Part shown: piece by piece, positions 1 to 6,479 of the stretch
Numbering within the stretch: position 1 is the first letter of the stretch
Layout of the letters: each line of letters starts with the position of its first letter
Source: Methylococcales bacterium
GTDB taxonomy: Bacteria; Pseudomonadota; Gammaproteobacteria; Methylococcales; Methylomonadaceae
Direction of reading: 5' to 3'
Assembly (NCBI GenBank): GCA_009692395.1
Contig: SHZG01000085.1
Coordinates: 1 to 9,659 of the forward strand
Length of the DNA: 9,659 nucleotides
Translations under genes and position numbers: made by a program
The notes under the pieces: model-generated
The model's database searches: none
The model's input: only the letters and a program-made list of their open reading frames with translations
Told to the model about the DNA's origin: nothing

Positions 1-148
1 CTTTCGGACATGGATCAAACGACTCAATCGCAAGACCATTTGCTGCTCAAAACTAGAGTTGATGCACGACACCGTCATCGGTTTGCTTATCAACAAGGTC
101 GAATTCGGGCGCGATATTTATTCATAATTACAGATTTAACCCACTACC
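1..148 (+). mobile_element. IS1-family insertion sequence, 3' end (partial)
   Basis: This is the right-hand end of an IS1-family element that runs off the start of the window. It holds the transposase C-terminus and then a terminal inverted repeat ending ACCCACTACC at 148. Read inward from the tip, the end starts GGTAGTGGGTTAAATC; the GGT start is shared with classical IS1 ends. The boundary is set by comparison with the inverted copy at 9514-9659: identity stops at about 148/149. Over this stretch I see only two differences between the copies (positions 45 and 123). The outer flank is not in the window, so no target duplication can be tested. Confidence 0.85.
2..127 (+). CDS. IS1-family transposase, C-terminal fragment
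   Basis: The last 41 residues and the TAA stop of a DDE transposase of the IS1 InsB type are present; the rest lies outside the window. The frame reads FRTWIKRLNRKTICCSKLEL and ends GRDIYS. The block R-T-x-I-K-R-L-x-R-K-T-I-C-x-S-K/R matches the conserved InsB tail, which in E. coli IS1 reads close to RTHIKRLARKTICFS followed by a V-I-G segment; here that segment is DTVIGLL. The catalytic DDE residues lie upstream and cannot be seen. One oddity is that the usual ICFS reads ICCS here (TTC to TGC, base 45), whereas the copy at the other end keeps ICFS. That could slightly impair this copy or be neutral. Confidence 0.85.
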   Translation, partial: FRTWIKRLNRKTICCSKLELMHDTVIGLLINKVEFGRDIYS

Positions 149-210
149 AGCTCGTCATTTAATTAGCCTGACCTGTATGCGCAGAGCGGAATCACAATAG
201 TCTTGGTAGA

Positions 211-552
211 CTATGCCTTTTTTACAAATTCTGATTTCAACTGCATTGCACCGATGCCTTCAACGCGGCAATCAAGATCATGGTCGCCGTCGATGAGGCG
301 AATGATTTTAACTTTAGTGCCAACCTTAATTACCGATGATGAGCCTTTCACTTTTAAATCTTTAATCACCGTCACATTATCACCCTCTTGCAACACACTG
401 CCGTGTGCATCCTTCACCACCAGTGCTGACTCATCGCTGTCTGCGCCTGCATCTTGCGCCCATTCGTGTGCGCATTCAGGGCAAATGTATAGCGTGTTAT
501 CTTCGTAAGTGTATGCTGAACCGCATTTTGGACAAGGGGGTAAACCACTCAT
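211..552 (-). CDS. phnA: YjdM/PhnA family zinc-ribbon protein
   Basis: This 113-residue protein matches the E. coli YjdM (PhnA) family along its whole length. The N-terminus is a zinc ribbon with two CxxC pairs, C7-P-K-C10 and C24-P-E-C27, including the family signature YTYEDN at about 14-19. The C-terminal PhnA domain contains VIKDLKVKGSSS at about 62-73 and ends LKSEFVKK, as in E. coli. It is a small soluble cytoplasmic protein of unclear biochemical role. The name PhnA comes from its location near the phosphonate operon in E. coli, and it should not be confused with phosphonoacetate hydrolase. The ATG is preceded by AGGA at 560-563 with 7 nt spacing. It is transcribed divergently from the NlpE-like gene and stops about 60 nt from the IS1 end, with no clear terminator between them. 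Identity is firm; function is not. Confidence 0.95.
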   Translation of the reverse strand: MSGLPPCPKCGSAYTYEDNTLYICPECAHEWAQDAGADSDESALVVKDAHGSVLQEGDNVTVIKDLKVKGSSSVIKVGTKVKIIRLIDGDHDLDCRVEGIGAMQLKSEFVKKA

Positions 553-732
553 TTAGGCATCCTATCGTAATAATTGAATAATCATGGGTTATCAAGTAGC
601 CCACAGTGGCAGTTATTGTAACCTTTTACAGATTGGACGGGATGTTGGTTATTGCTTTTAATGGACGCAAACTAAAAATGATTTTCTTCTAACAATGTAT
701 TAACCTTTACCAGATTCATTCAAATTTTACTC

Positions 733-737
733 AGGAG
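733..737 (+). promoter_or_regulatory. Ribosome binding site of the NlpE-like gene
   Basis: AGGAG lies 5 nt upstream of the ATG at 743. It is one of the two strongest Shine-Dalgarno sequences in the window and fixes that start, which also yields a proper signal peptide. Confidence 0.8.
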
Positions 738-742
738 CTATT

Positions 743-1204
743 ATGTCAACATTAAAACACCGCCTTACTGTGATTCTCTTTATCGCCACTTTTTCGGATT
801 ATAACACTGTGTTTGCGGAAACCACTCATGAAGACAGCCATCATGCAGAAACTAGCCTTGATTGGTCGGGTCTGTATCAAGGTTTTCTACCGTGTGATGA
901 TTGCAAGGGCATTAAAACAACGTTGGCTTTAAATAAAAACAATAGCTACCTGTTAATTACCCAATACGTTGGCAAATCAGACAGAGAAATCGTTGAAAAA
1001 GGTAAATTTACTTGGGGCGATACAAACAATACCATTGTGTTAACACCGCGTAATAGCGAACAAATACGCTACTATTTGGTTGGTGAAAATCACCTTATTC
1101 AGCTTGATAACAAGGGCTACCGCATCACTGGCGACGATGCTAATCGTTATACCTTGCGTAGAAATGAAATTAGTGAACCTAAAGCTCCGTCATCACACCA
1201 TTGA
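743..1204 (+). CDS. Secreted NlpE N-terminal-domain protein (no lipobox)
   Basis: This 153-residue exported protein has an NlpE N-terminal (copper resistance) domain. Residues 1-25 look like a Sec signal peptide: basic MSTLKHR, a hydrophobic stretch LTVILFIATF, and a likely cleavage VFA|ET. The domain follows at about 41-140, with the hallmark Y-x-G-x-L-P-C-x-D-C (C51 and C54) and then an eight-stranded-barrel-like pattern (TTLALNKNNSYLL, KGKFTWGDTNNTIVLT). In E. coli, NlpE is an outer-membrane lipoprotein that signals surface and copper stress to Cpx. Here no cysteine sits at the signal cleavage site, so the mature protein is predicted to be soluble in the periplasm. It also lacks the second, C-terminal OB domain of E. 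coli NlpE. Histidines cluster after cleavage (THEDSHHAE) and at the C-terminus (SSHH), so metal binding is possible but inferred. It lies about 100 nt upstream of pmbA in the same direction. Confidence 0.85.
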   Translation: MSTLKHRLTVILFIATFSDYNTVFAETTHEDSHHAETSLDWSGLYQGFLPCDDCKGIKTTLALNKNNSYLLITQYVGKSDREIVEKGKFTWGDTNNTIVLTPRNSEQIRYYLVGENHLIQLDNKGYRITGDDANRYTLRRNEISEPKAPSSHH

Positions 1205-1226
1205 TTGCTAACGACTATTTCAACAT

Positions 1227-1254
1227 AGGGTGGGCAAAAATCATGTTCACCCAC
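1227..1254 (+). repeat. Weak palindrome between the NlpE-like gene and pmbA
   Basis: GGGTG at 1228-1232 can pair with CACCC at 1248-1252 around a 15-nt loop. The GGGTGGGC...CACCCAC layout resembles degenerate intergenic palindromes common in gammaproteobacteria. There is no T-run, so it is not a good terminator. It contains a GTG in frame with pmbA, which argues against that GTG being the start. Confidence 0.35.
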
Positions 1255-1301
1255 TCTTCAAAATAGCAATCTACGACACATCAACTAACACAGAGAACAC
1301 C

Positions 1302-2633
1302 GTGCAGAATCCAGAATTAATGAAGAAGTTAAAAGATAGCGTGCAAGAAATCTTGGACGAAGCCAAACGCCAAGGTGCGAGTGCCGCAGAAGCAGGGTTA
1401 AGTTTGCAAGATGGTTTGTCAGTCACTGCGCGATTAGGTGAAGTGGAAACTATTGAGCATGATTGTAGCCAAAATTTAGGTGTAACGGTGTATTTTGGGC
1501 AATGCAAAGGCTCAGCCAGTAGCACCGATTTATCACCTGAATCCATTAAAGAAACCGTGCGAGCGGCGTGCAGTATTGCGCGTTATACCAGTGCCGATGA
1601 GTATGCAGGCTTACCCGATAAAGACTTATTAGCCACTGAATTTCCTGATTTAGATTTGTATCATCCGTGGGGTATTGGCGCGGATGAAGCCATTGCTTTC
1701 GCGATTGAATGTGAAGATGCGGCGCGGTCTTATGATGCTGAAATCAGCAATTCTGAAGGTGCGACGGTGAATAGTCATCAAGGCATTAGCGTGATGGGCA
1801 ATAGTTTGGACTTTTTACAAGGTCGGTTGTCTACGCGTCATTCCTTAAGTTGTTCGGTATTAGGGCAACGCGGCGACAGTATGCAGCGGGATTATTGGTA
1901 TAGCGTCGCCAGAAACGCGCTGGGTTTAGAGCCTGCGGCTGAAGTCGGTAAAAAAGCGGCAGAACGTACCTTACAACGTTTAGGCGCACGCTCATTAAGT
2001 ACACGGCAATGCCCTGTGTTATACAGTGCCGAAATGGCTTCAAGTTTATTGGGTTCATTGTGTGGCGCGATTAGCGGCGGTAATTTATACCGTAAATCGA
2101 CGTTTTTATTGGACGCGTTGAATACGCAAATTTTCCCTGAGTTTATTCATATTTACGAACAGCCGCATTTATTAGGTGCGTTAGGCAGTTCAGCTTATGA
2201 CGGTGAAGGCGTAGCAACATTAGCGCGTGATTTGGTGCGTGACGGCGTATTGCAAGGTTATATTTTAAGCACTTATTCAGCGCGTAAACTGGGTTTGCGC
2301 AGTACGGGTAATGCAGGCGGCGTGCATAATTTAACCATTACACCCAGCGAGTTGGATTTTGAAGCACTATTAAAACAAATGAACACGGGCTTATTAGTCA
2401 CTGAATTAATGGGGCAGGGCGTTAATATGGTGACAGGTGATTATTCACGCGGTGCGGCAGGTTTTTGGGTAGAAAATGGTGTGATTCAATACCCTGTCGA
2501 AGAAATTACTATCGCGGGTAATTTAAAAACCATGTTTAAAAAGATCGTCGCTATCGGTAATGACGTGGACTATCGCGGCAATACGCGCACGGGGTCGATA
2601 TTGGTTGAACAGATGTCGATTGCAGGGCAGTAA
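1302..2633 (+). CDS. pmbA: Metalloprotease subunit PmbA/TldE
   Basis: This is PmbA (TldE), the partner of TldD in the cytoplasmic TldD/TldE protease. The E. coli pair matures microcin B17 and degrades CcdA; the metal site lies in TldD, which is not in this window. Diagnostic blocks include GEVETIEHD, GSASSTDLSPESI, FPDLDLYHPW, GNSLDFLQGRLSTRHSLS, YRKSTFLLDAL, SYSARKLGLRSTGNAGG and TGDYSRGAAGFWVENG, ending SILVEQMSIAGQ like E. coli. The reading frame is open back to a GTG at 1230, but those 24 extra residues are unlike the family and cross a palindrome. GTG 1302 (weak AGAG upstream) gives 443 residues against about 450 in E. coli. ATG 1320 is the alternative. It ends in a strong hairpin terminator. 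Product identity is very secure; the start is not. Confidence 0.95.
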   Translation: MQNPELMKKLKDSVQEILDEAKRQGASAAEAGLSLQDGLSVTARLGEVETIEHDCSQNLGVTVYFGQCKGSASSTDLSPESIKETVRAACSIARYTSADEYAGLPDKDLLATEFPDLDLYHPWGIGADEAIAFAIECEDAARSYDAEISNSEGATVNSHQGISVMGNSLDFLQGRLSTRHSLSCSVLGQRGDSMQRDYWYSVARNALGLEPAAEVGKKAAERTLQRLGARSLSTRQCPVLYSAEMASSLLGSLCGAISGGNLYRKSTFLLDALNTQIFPEFIHIYEQPHLLGALGSSAYDGEGVATLARDLVRDGVLQGYILSTYSARKLGLRSTGNAGGVHNLTITPSELDFEALLKQMNTGLLVTELMGQGVNMVTGDYSRGAAGFWVENGVIQYPVEEITIAGNLKTMFKKIVAIGNDVDYRGNTRTGSILVEQMSIAGQ

Positions 2634-2646
2634 ATCAATAAAAGTG

Positions 2647-2670
2647 GGCGCGATTTGAATCGCGCCTTTT
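2647..2670 (+). terminator. Rho-independent terminator of pmbA (possibly bidirectional)
   Basis: GGCGCGATT (2647-2655) and AATCGCGCC (2658-2666) form a perfect 9-bp GC-rich stem with a TG centre followed by TTTT. It starts 14 nt after the pmbA stop. On the minus strand the stem is followed, after CAC, by TTTT, so it may also stop transcripts leaving the convergent pyrD gene, which ends at 2718. Confidence 0.85.
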
Positions 2671-2684
2671 AATTCCAGCAGCTT

Positions 2685-2707
2685 GCGCGAATGAATTCGC
2701 ACCCACC
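2685..2707 (-). repeat. REP-like palindrome downstream of pyrD
   Basis: GCGAAT (2687-2692) and ATTCGC (2695-2700) form a 6-bp stem around GA, followed by ACCCACC. On the minus strand it reads GGTGGGTGCGAATTCATTCG, closely resembling the GTAGGTGCGAATTTATTCGC unit at 3901. It is therefore an inverted relative of that element on the other side of pyrD. Confidence 0.55.
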
Positions 2708-2717
2708 TAGTTGTGTG

Positions 2718-3731
2718 TTATAGCGATTTAACAATCTCCGCAATTAAGTGCTGACCGCGATAAATCAAGCCGCTGTAAACCTGCACTAAACTTGCTCCCG
2801 CGGCTAATTTTTCTTGTGCGTCCTTAGCGGTAAAAATCCCCCCAGCCGCGATAATCGGTAGTTTACCGTTTAATTCAGCCGCTAAACCACGGACAACGTG
2901 CGTAGATTTTTCTTTGACAGGTGCGCCACTCAAGCCACCTGTTTCATTGGCTAATGGGTGATTAGCAATGGCATCGCGTGAGATGGTGGTGTTAGTAGCA
3001 ATCACAGCGTCAATGGAAAATTCCATTAATAAAGTCGCAATGTGGGTGATTTCTTCATCGGTTAAATCAGGGGCGATTTTTACAGTAATGGGGACATAGC
3101 GACTGTGTTGCTGCTGTAATGTCAGTTGTTCTTCTTTTAATGCGGCTAACAAACTTTTGATTTCATCGCCTTGTTGTAATTGGCGTAAATTTTTGGTGTT
3201 AGGTGAAGAAATATTGATAGTGATGTAACTGGCTAAGGGATAGGCTTTGCGTAAACCGATTAAATAGTCATCGGTGGCGTTTTCGATAGGGGTATCGGTA
3301 TTTTTACCAATATTTATACCTAAAATGCCTTGATAAGGGCTACGTTGTACTTGTTCCAGTAAATGGTCTATGCCCAGATTATTAAAGCCCATGCGGTTAA
3401 TAATCGCTTCGTGTTCAGGCAAGCGGAATAAACGCGGTTTGGAATTGCCAGACTGTGGACGCGGTGTGACCGTACCGATTTCGACAAAACCAAAGCCTAA
3501 CGCCGCTAGGGCATCAATATAATCCCCGTTTTTATCTAAACCAGCGGCAAGTCCGACAGGATTTTTAAAAGTTAAGCCCATGACGGTGACGGGTTTATCG
3601 ACCACCGTTGGATAGAGTAACGTATTTAACCCTGTGGCTTGCCCTGCTTTTAATAGTTTCAATGTGACTTCATGAGCGGTTTCAGGATCTAGGGAAAACA
3701 GCAGTGGACGTAATAGCGGATAAAGATTCAT
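2718..3731 (-). CDS. pyrD: Dihydroorotate dehydrogenase (quinone), class 2
   Basis: PyrD oxidises dihydroorotate to orotate in de novo pyrimidine synthesis. It uses FMN and passes electrons to membrane quinone, so it sits at the inner face of the cytoplasmic membrane. The amphipathic N-terminus typical of class 2 is present (NLYPLLRPLLFSLDPETAHE). The barrel follows with PVGLAAGLDKNG, GFVEIGTVTPRPQSGN, RMGFNN, the catalytic loop NISSPNT, an FMN-site TNTT, and GGIF/GASLVQVYSG near the end. Starting at the ATG at 3731 gives 337 residues and puts the loop serine at position 175, the number of the catalytic serine in E. coli PyrD. An in-frame TTG at 3746 lacks a ribosome site and was not chosen. 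Upstream of the ATG only a GGA about 10 nt away resembles a Shine-Dalgarno sequence. It is probably monocistronic, lying between hairpin-rich spacers. Confidence 0.97.
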   Translation of the reverse strand: MNLYPLLRPLLFSLDPETAHEVTLKLLKAGQATGLNTLLYPTVVDKPVTVMGLTFKNPVGLAAGLDKNGDYIDALAALGFGFVEIGTVTPRPQSGNSKPRLFRLPEHEAIINRMGFNNLGIDHLLEQVQRSPYQGILGINIGKNTDTPIENATDDYLIGLRKAYPLASYITINISSPNTKNLRQLQQGDEIKSLLAALKEEQLTLQQQHSRYVPITVKIAPDLTDEEITHIATLLMEFSIDAVIATNTTISRDAIANHPLANETGGLSGAPVKEKSTHVVRGLAAELNGKLPIIAAGGIFTAKDAQEKLAAGASLVQVYSGLIYRGQHLIAEIVKSL

Positions 3732-3826
3732 GAGATTATTTTCCAAGTGTAAAGCGTGAATGCTGGGGGTTGTAACTCACCCTAGCCTACATTGTTAATT
3801 TTCCGTTTTATGTAGGTATAAAATAA

Positions 3827-3859
3827 ATAGATAACATCCCTTGAAGGGATGTTATCTAT
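3827..3859 (-). terminator. Strong hairpin, probable terminator of thiO
   Basis: Bases 3827-3841 and 3845-3859 form a perfect 15-bp stem with a 3-nt loop (core AACATCCCT-TGA-AGGGATGTT). On the minus strand it is followed by ATTTATTTTATACC, a T-rich but interrupted tail. It lies about 110 nt beyond the thiO stop and upstream of pyrD. A terminator reading leftwards is the simplest explanation. The outer stem is AT-rich and the T-run is broken, so it could instead be another palindromic repeat. Confidence 0.5.
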
Positions 3860-3899
3860 GATGATTAACTTATGCTATAGCCAAAGCACAATAAAATGA

Positions 3900-3946
3900 T
3901 GTAGGTGCGAATTTATTCGCACAGTGCGACTAAAGTCGCACCTACA
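3900..3946. repeat. Double-hairpin REP-like element
   Basis: Outer arms TGTAGGTGCGA (3900-3910) and TCGCACCTACA (3936-3946) are perfect inverses. Inside them sit two smaller perfect hairpins, TGCGAAT-TT-ATTCGCA (3906-3921) and GTGCGACT-AA-AGTCGCAC (3924-3941). The sequence can fold either as one long imperfect stem or as two side-by-side hairpins, the architecture of paired REP units (BIME-like). It lies just downstream of thiO on the transcribed strand. Confidence 0.7.
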
Positions 3947-3972
3947 AAATAATGCAATCAATTTATACTGCG

Positions 3973-5064
3973 TTAACTATATCTATCTAAACGATAAGCC
4001 TCTGACGCAACCGCTGTCGGGCGATTGAGTAGTATATCAACTAACAATTGTGCTGATGCTGGCCCCATGACTAAACCATTTCTAAAATGACCCGCGTTAA
4101 TGCTTAAATTATCAATAGTTGGGTGTTTACCAATATAAGGCACGCCGTGTTCTGTTGCGGGTCTAAGTCCTGCCCAGTGCTTAATGATTGGGTAATTGTT
4201 GAGTGTTGGTAATAATTCCCGCGCAAAACTAGCGAGTTGGTCGTGTGCAGTGGTTGAAGTGGTTTTATTAAAATTGTCGTGTTCGACTGTGCTGCCTGCC
4301 AAAATTTTACCGTCTAAACGTGGAATCAAATATTGGTCATTATCTAAGACGATATGGCTTAAGGTGTCGGGCTTGGCATCAAATAACACCATTTGCCCTT
4401 TTACAGGCGCGATGTTAGGTGCGTTTGTACCGATAAATTGTTCAAATAACTGCTTCGTCCACGCACCCGCTGAGATAACGAGTTCATTAACCGCAAACTG
4501 CCCCGCACTGGTGGTGATGGCATTAATCCGCTTATTGTCATGATTAATCGCTGTTAATGTGCAGTGTTCATGCAGGTCACAACCGTGGTTAATTAAATAC
4601 TGTTTTAATGAGCGCACTAAACGCGGATTCCGTGCTTGCGCAATAGTCGGTAGCCATAATGGATTGATAGGCACAGTGTTCAATTCGGTAAAAAATGGGT
4701 TATCGGCGGGTTGAAAGGCAATATGATTGCTTTCGCACCAGTTGACGGCGGCAGTAATATCTGGGTTTTTAGTCATTAATAAACCACAGGGATTCCATTC
4801 GGGATCTATTTGCGTATCATTTATTAATTGCGTTGCTAAACTGGGATACAGTCGTAAACTTTGTAGCACTAAGCGCGTAATTGCATCCGCTTGTCGCCAC
4901 GGATATAACGGCAATAAAATACCGCCGCCTGCCCACGAGGATTCTTGACCTAATAAATTTTTTTCAATAACGGTTACTGTCGCCCCCGCGTTAATAAATT
5001 CTTTAGCTGTCAGTAGCCCGATAATGCCGCCACCAATAATGGTAATGTCTGAAGTGATAGTCAT
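3973..5064 (-). CDS. thiO: Glycine oxidase ThiO (FAD-dependent)
   Basis: This 363-residue DAO-fold flavoenzyme best fits ThiO. ThiO oxidises glycine to the imine used, with ThiG and ThiS, to build the thiamine thiazole ring. The N-terminal FAD site is I-I-G-G-G-I-I-G (9-16) with the ribose-binding acid in VTVIEK (E34). SSWAGGGIL (about 42-50) is the segment typical of glycine oxidases. The C-terminal part carries GLRPATEHGVPYIG (R301) and GHFRNGLVMGPASAQ (R328). These arginines likely correspond to the substrate-carboxylate and neighbouring active-site arginines of Bacillus ThiO (about 302 and 329). No other thi gene is in the window, so a broader D-amino-acid or glycine oxidase role cannot be excluded. 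The ATG lacks a clear Shine-Dalgarno sequence. A perfect TATAAT lies 44 nt upstream. Confidence 0.88.
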   Translation of the reverse strand: MTITSDITIIGGGIIGLLTAKEFINAGATVTVIEKNLLGQESSWAGGGILLPLYPWRQADAITRLVLQSLRLYPSLATQLINDTQIDPEWNPCGLLMTKNPDITAAVNWCESNHIAFQPADNPFFTELNTVPINPLWLPTIAQARNPRLVRSLKQYLINHGCDLHEHCTLTAINHDNKRINAITTSAGQFAVNELVISAGAWTKQLFEQFIGTNAPNIAPVKGQMVLFDAKPDTLSHIVLDNDQYLIPRLDGKILAGSTVEHDNFNKTTSTTAHDQLASFARELLPTLNNYPIIKHWAGLRPATEHGVPYIGKHPTIDNLSINAGHFRNGLVMGPASAQLLVDILLNRPTAVASEAYRLDRYS

Positions 5065-5107
5065 GAGATGAGTAGCGATGCGAGCGGTTATTTAAAAGAA
5101 TGGGCTA

Positions 5108-5113
5108 ATTATA
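5108..5113 (-). promoter_or_regulatory. Putative -10 box of the thiO promoter
   Basis: The minus strand reads a perfect TATAAT, 44 nt upstream of the thiO ATG. The -35 region at 17-18 nt spacing is poor (TTTCGT). The 5-bp inverted repeat CTATC-AGA-GATAG at 5116-5128 lies in the spacer and might be an operator. This is a motif-based call only. Confidence 0.4.
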
Positions 5114-5372
5114 ACCTATCAGAGATAGACACGAAAAATGCGCAGTAATACACATAAATTGTCAATTGCATTACTGATCATTCTTGTTGTTTTTTATATA
5201 CAATAGTAGCCCTATAAGCCAACTATACTGTTACTCATTGATAATTAAAGACTAATTTCTAATAAAAAAATACCGTCAAAACTTGTGGCGAATTAGTTTT
5301 ACTGCTAATATGACAACTGTAAGTACGCTTTGTTGTATTAAAGCAAATTTTTCGTAAGATAATAATCCTCAT

Positions 5373-5379
5373 GAGGGGG
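5373..5379 (+). promoter_or_regulatory. Ribosome binding site of the outer-membrane gene
   Basis: GAGGGGG lies 4 nt before the ATG at 5384 and fixes the start. Its first part belongs to the perfect palindrome CCTCATGAGG (5367-5376). The strong site suits a highly expressed porin-like protein. Confidence 0.75.
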
Positions 5380-5383
5380 CTCA

Positions 5384-6337
5384 ATGATATTTAAAAAAAC
5401 TAAATTAGTGCTGGGTATTGCCACAGCAGCCTTAACCATAGCCTTAGTTTCTCCACAGGCGATGGCGCATAAAGTAAGCAAAAAACATCATCACGTTCAA
5501 TCACAACAATCAAGAACTCAAATTGATATCTTAGAAGCCCAAGTTCTTTCTATGCAAGATCAAATTTCCAGATTGACAGCTCAACAAAACAGCAATATGG
5601 CTGCTGCTGCACCTATTGTTTCTGGCGTTGCTATTGATTCTGCTAAAGTTGAAGAGTTGGATCAATGGATGGCATCTGTTAAAGCCGCCCCCGTTATCGC
5701 AAAAACTAAAGACAACATGATATTCTTTCGTGGTGGTTACGGACACGCTAATGCCACAAGAGGTGGCACATTAGATCCAACGTGGGTTCCAGGTGTAAGT
5801 CAAAATAGAAATGGCGTAGCGGTCGGTTCTATCGCTGATAAAGACGCATGGTATTTTGGTGCAGGTATAGACTTCAGCGTGAACAATAACCTGTTTGGTT
5901 TAATGGACAATACTGAAGTCTTGGCTGAGATAATGTGGGATTACAAACAATTGGGTACAAGAGGCCAAAACGGTCTTTCAGGACAAGAAGTGGGCGTAGT
6001 AAATTCACTGGGCTTCCAGTTGCCTGTTGCCAATACCCAACAAGCAACTGTCAACCAGTTCACTTTAGCGGCTTCACCAAAAATTAAATTCATGAAAGGC
6101 AGCTCTTTCAGACCTTGGATTATTCCAGTTGGTTTTGAAATCAACGTGATTAGCCCTCCATCTGATGCAATTACTGTATTAAGCCCAGGTATGCAGTTCG
6201 GTTTAGGTGCTGATTACAAAATCTGGAAAGATTTGTACATCGGTGCTGACGCACGTTACCACCAATCATTGGGTTCAATTGATGGTGTTAGAACTAACGG
6301 CGTAACTGCTGGTGGTTATCTCGGTTTAGGTTTCTAA
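5384..6337 (+). CDS. Outer-membrane beta-barrel protein with N-terminal coiled coil, unrecognised family
   Basis: I do not recognise the exact family, but the architecture is clear in this 317-residue protein. Residues 1-28 are a Sec signal peptide (MIFKKTK, hydrophobic core LGIATAALTIALV, cleavage AMA|HK). A His/Lys-rich stretch follows (HKVSKKHHH), then a heptad-like coiled coil at about 46-67 (DILEAQVLSMQDQISRLTAQQ region) and an Ala-rich linker. From about 112 to the end there are alternating amphipathic strands rich in Gly and aromatics (MIFFRGGYGHANA, AWYFGAGIDFSV, FGLGADYKIW, LYIGADARY). It ends GGYLGLGF, with the C-terminal Phe expected of BamA-inserted barrels. About eight strands fit, as in small OmpA/OmpW-like barrels or the Legionella-type pore proteins with a coiled-coil N-terminus. 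A strong ribosome site and terminator suggest high expression as a single gene. The specific function is unknown. Confidence 0.75.
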   Translation: MIFKKTKLVLGIATAALTIALVSPQAMAHKVSKKHHHVQSQQSRTQIDILEAQVLSMQDQISRLTAQQNSNMAAAAPIVSGVAIDSAKVEELDQWMASVKAAPVIAKTKDNMIFFRGGYGHANATRGGTLDPTWVPGVSQNRNGVAVGSIADKDAWYFGAGIDFSVNNNLFGLMDNTEVLAEIMWDYKQLGTRGQNGLSGQEVGVVNSLGFQLPVANTQQATVNQFTLAASPKIKFMKGSSFRPWIIPVGFEINVISPPSDAITVLSPGMQFGLGADYKIWKDLYIGADARYHQSLGSIDGVRTNGVTAGGYLGLGF

Positions 6338-6366
6338 GCAACACGCTTAACAACCCATTCCAAGAG

Positions 6367-6396
6367 AAGGAGGGATTTAAATCCCTCCTTTTTTTT
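6367..6396 (+). terminator. Rho-independent terminator of the outer-membrane gene
   Basis: AAGGAGGGATTT (6367-6378) and AAATCCCTCCTT (6379-6390) are perfect 12-bp inverses, folding with a small TTAA-type loop, and the stem runs into eight consecutive T (6389-6396). It begins 29 nt after the stop codon. It is the clearest terminator in the window. Confidence 0.95.
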
Positions 6397-6441
6397 GCCT
6401 AAAATTGTGTAAGCAACACAACTGTTGTAGCTATAGTTCGG

Positions 6442-6463
6442 AGTCCAAGACATGACTTGGACT
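6442..6463 (-). repeat. Hairpin downstream of prfC
   Basis: AGTCCAAG (6442-6449) and CTTGGACT (6456-6463) form a perfect 8-bp stem with a 6-nt loop, 17 nt beyond the prfC stop on the minus strand. There is no T-run after it on either strand. It may stabilise the prfC mRNA end or act as a weak terminator. Confidence 0.45.
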
Positions 6464-6479
6464 TCTAATACTCTATCCG

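Larger units (their letters stand above)
5065..5383. other. Divergent intergenic region between thiO and the outer-membrane gene
   Basis: These 319 AT-rich bases hold no coding sequence I can support. They should carry two divergent promoters. Leftward there is a TATAAT for thiO (5108-5113). Rightward, TTGATA at 5238-5243 followed 16 nt later by TAATAA is a weak candidate for the outer-membrane gene. GCTTT/AAAGC around 5330-5346 is a minor inverted repeat in the leader. I see no RNA gene, IS end or riboswitch. Confidence 0.5.

Noticed and set aside
203..508. Plus-strand open frame opposite phnA
   Set aside because: The opposite strand encodes a full, conserved YjdM/PhnA protein; the plus frame is composition-driven.
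1230..1301. GTG at 1230 as the pmbA start
   Set aside because: It lies in a palindrome with no usable ribosome site, and the extra residues do not resemble PmbA N-termini; 1302 or 1320 fits family length better.
3732..3746. TTG at 3746 as the pyrD start
   Set aside because: There is no Shine-Dalgarno sequence, and the ATG at 3731 aligns with known PyrD starts and places the catalytic serine at 175.
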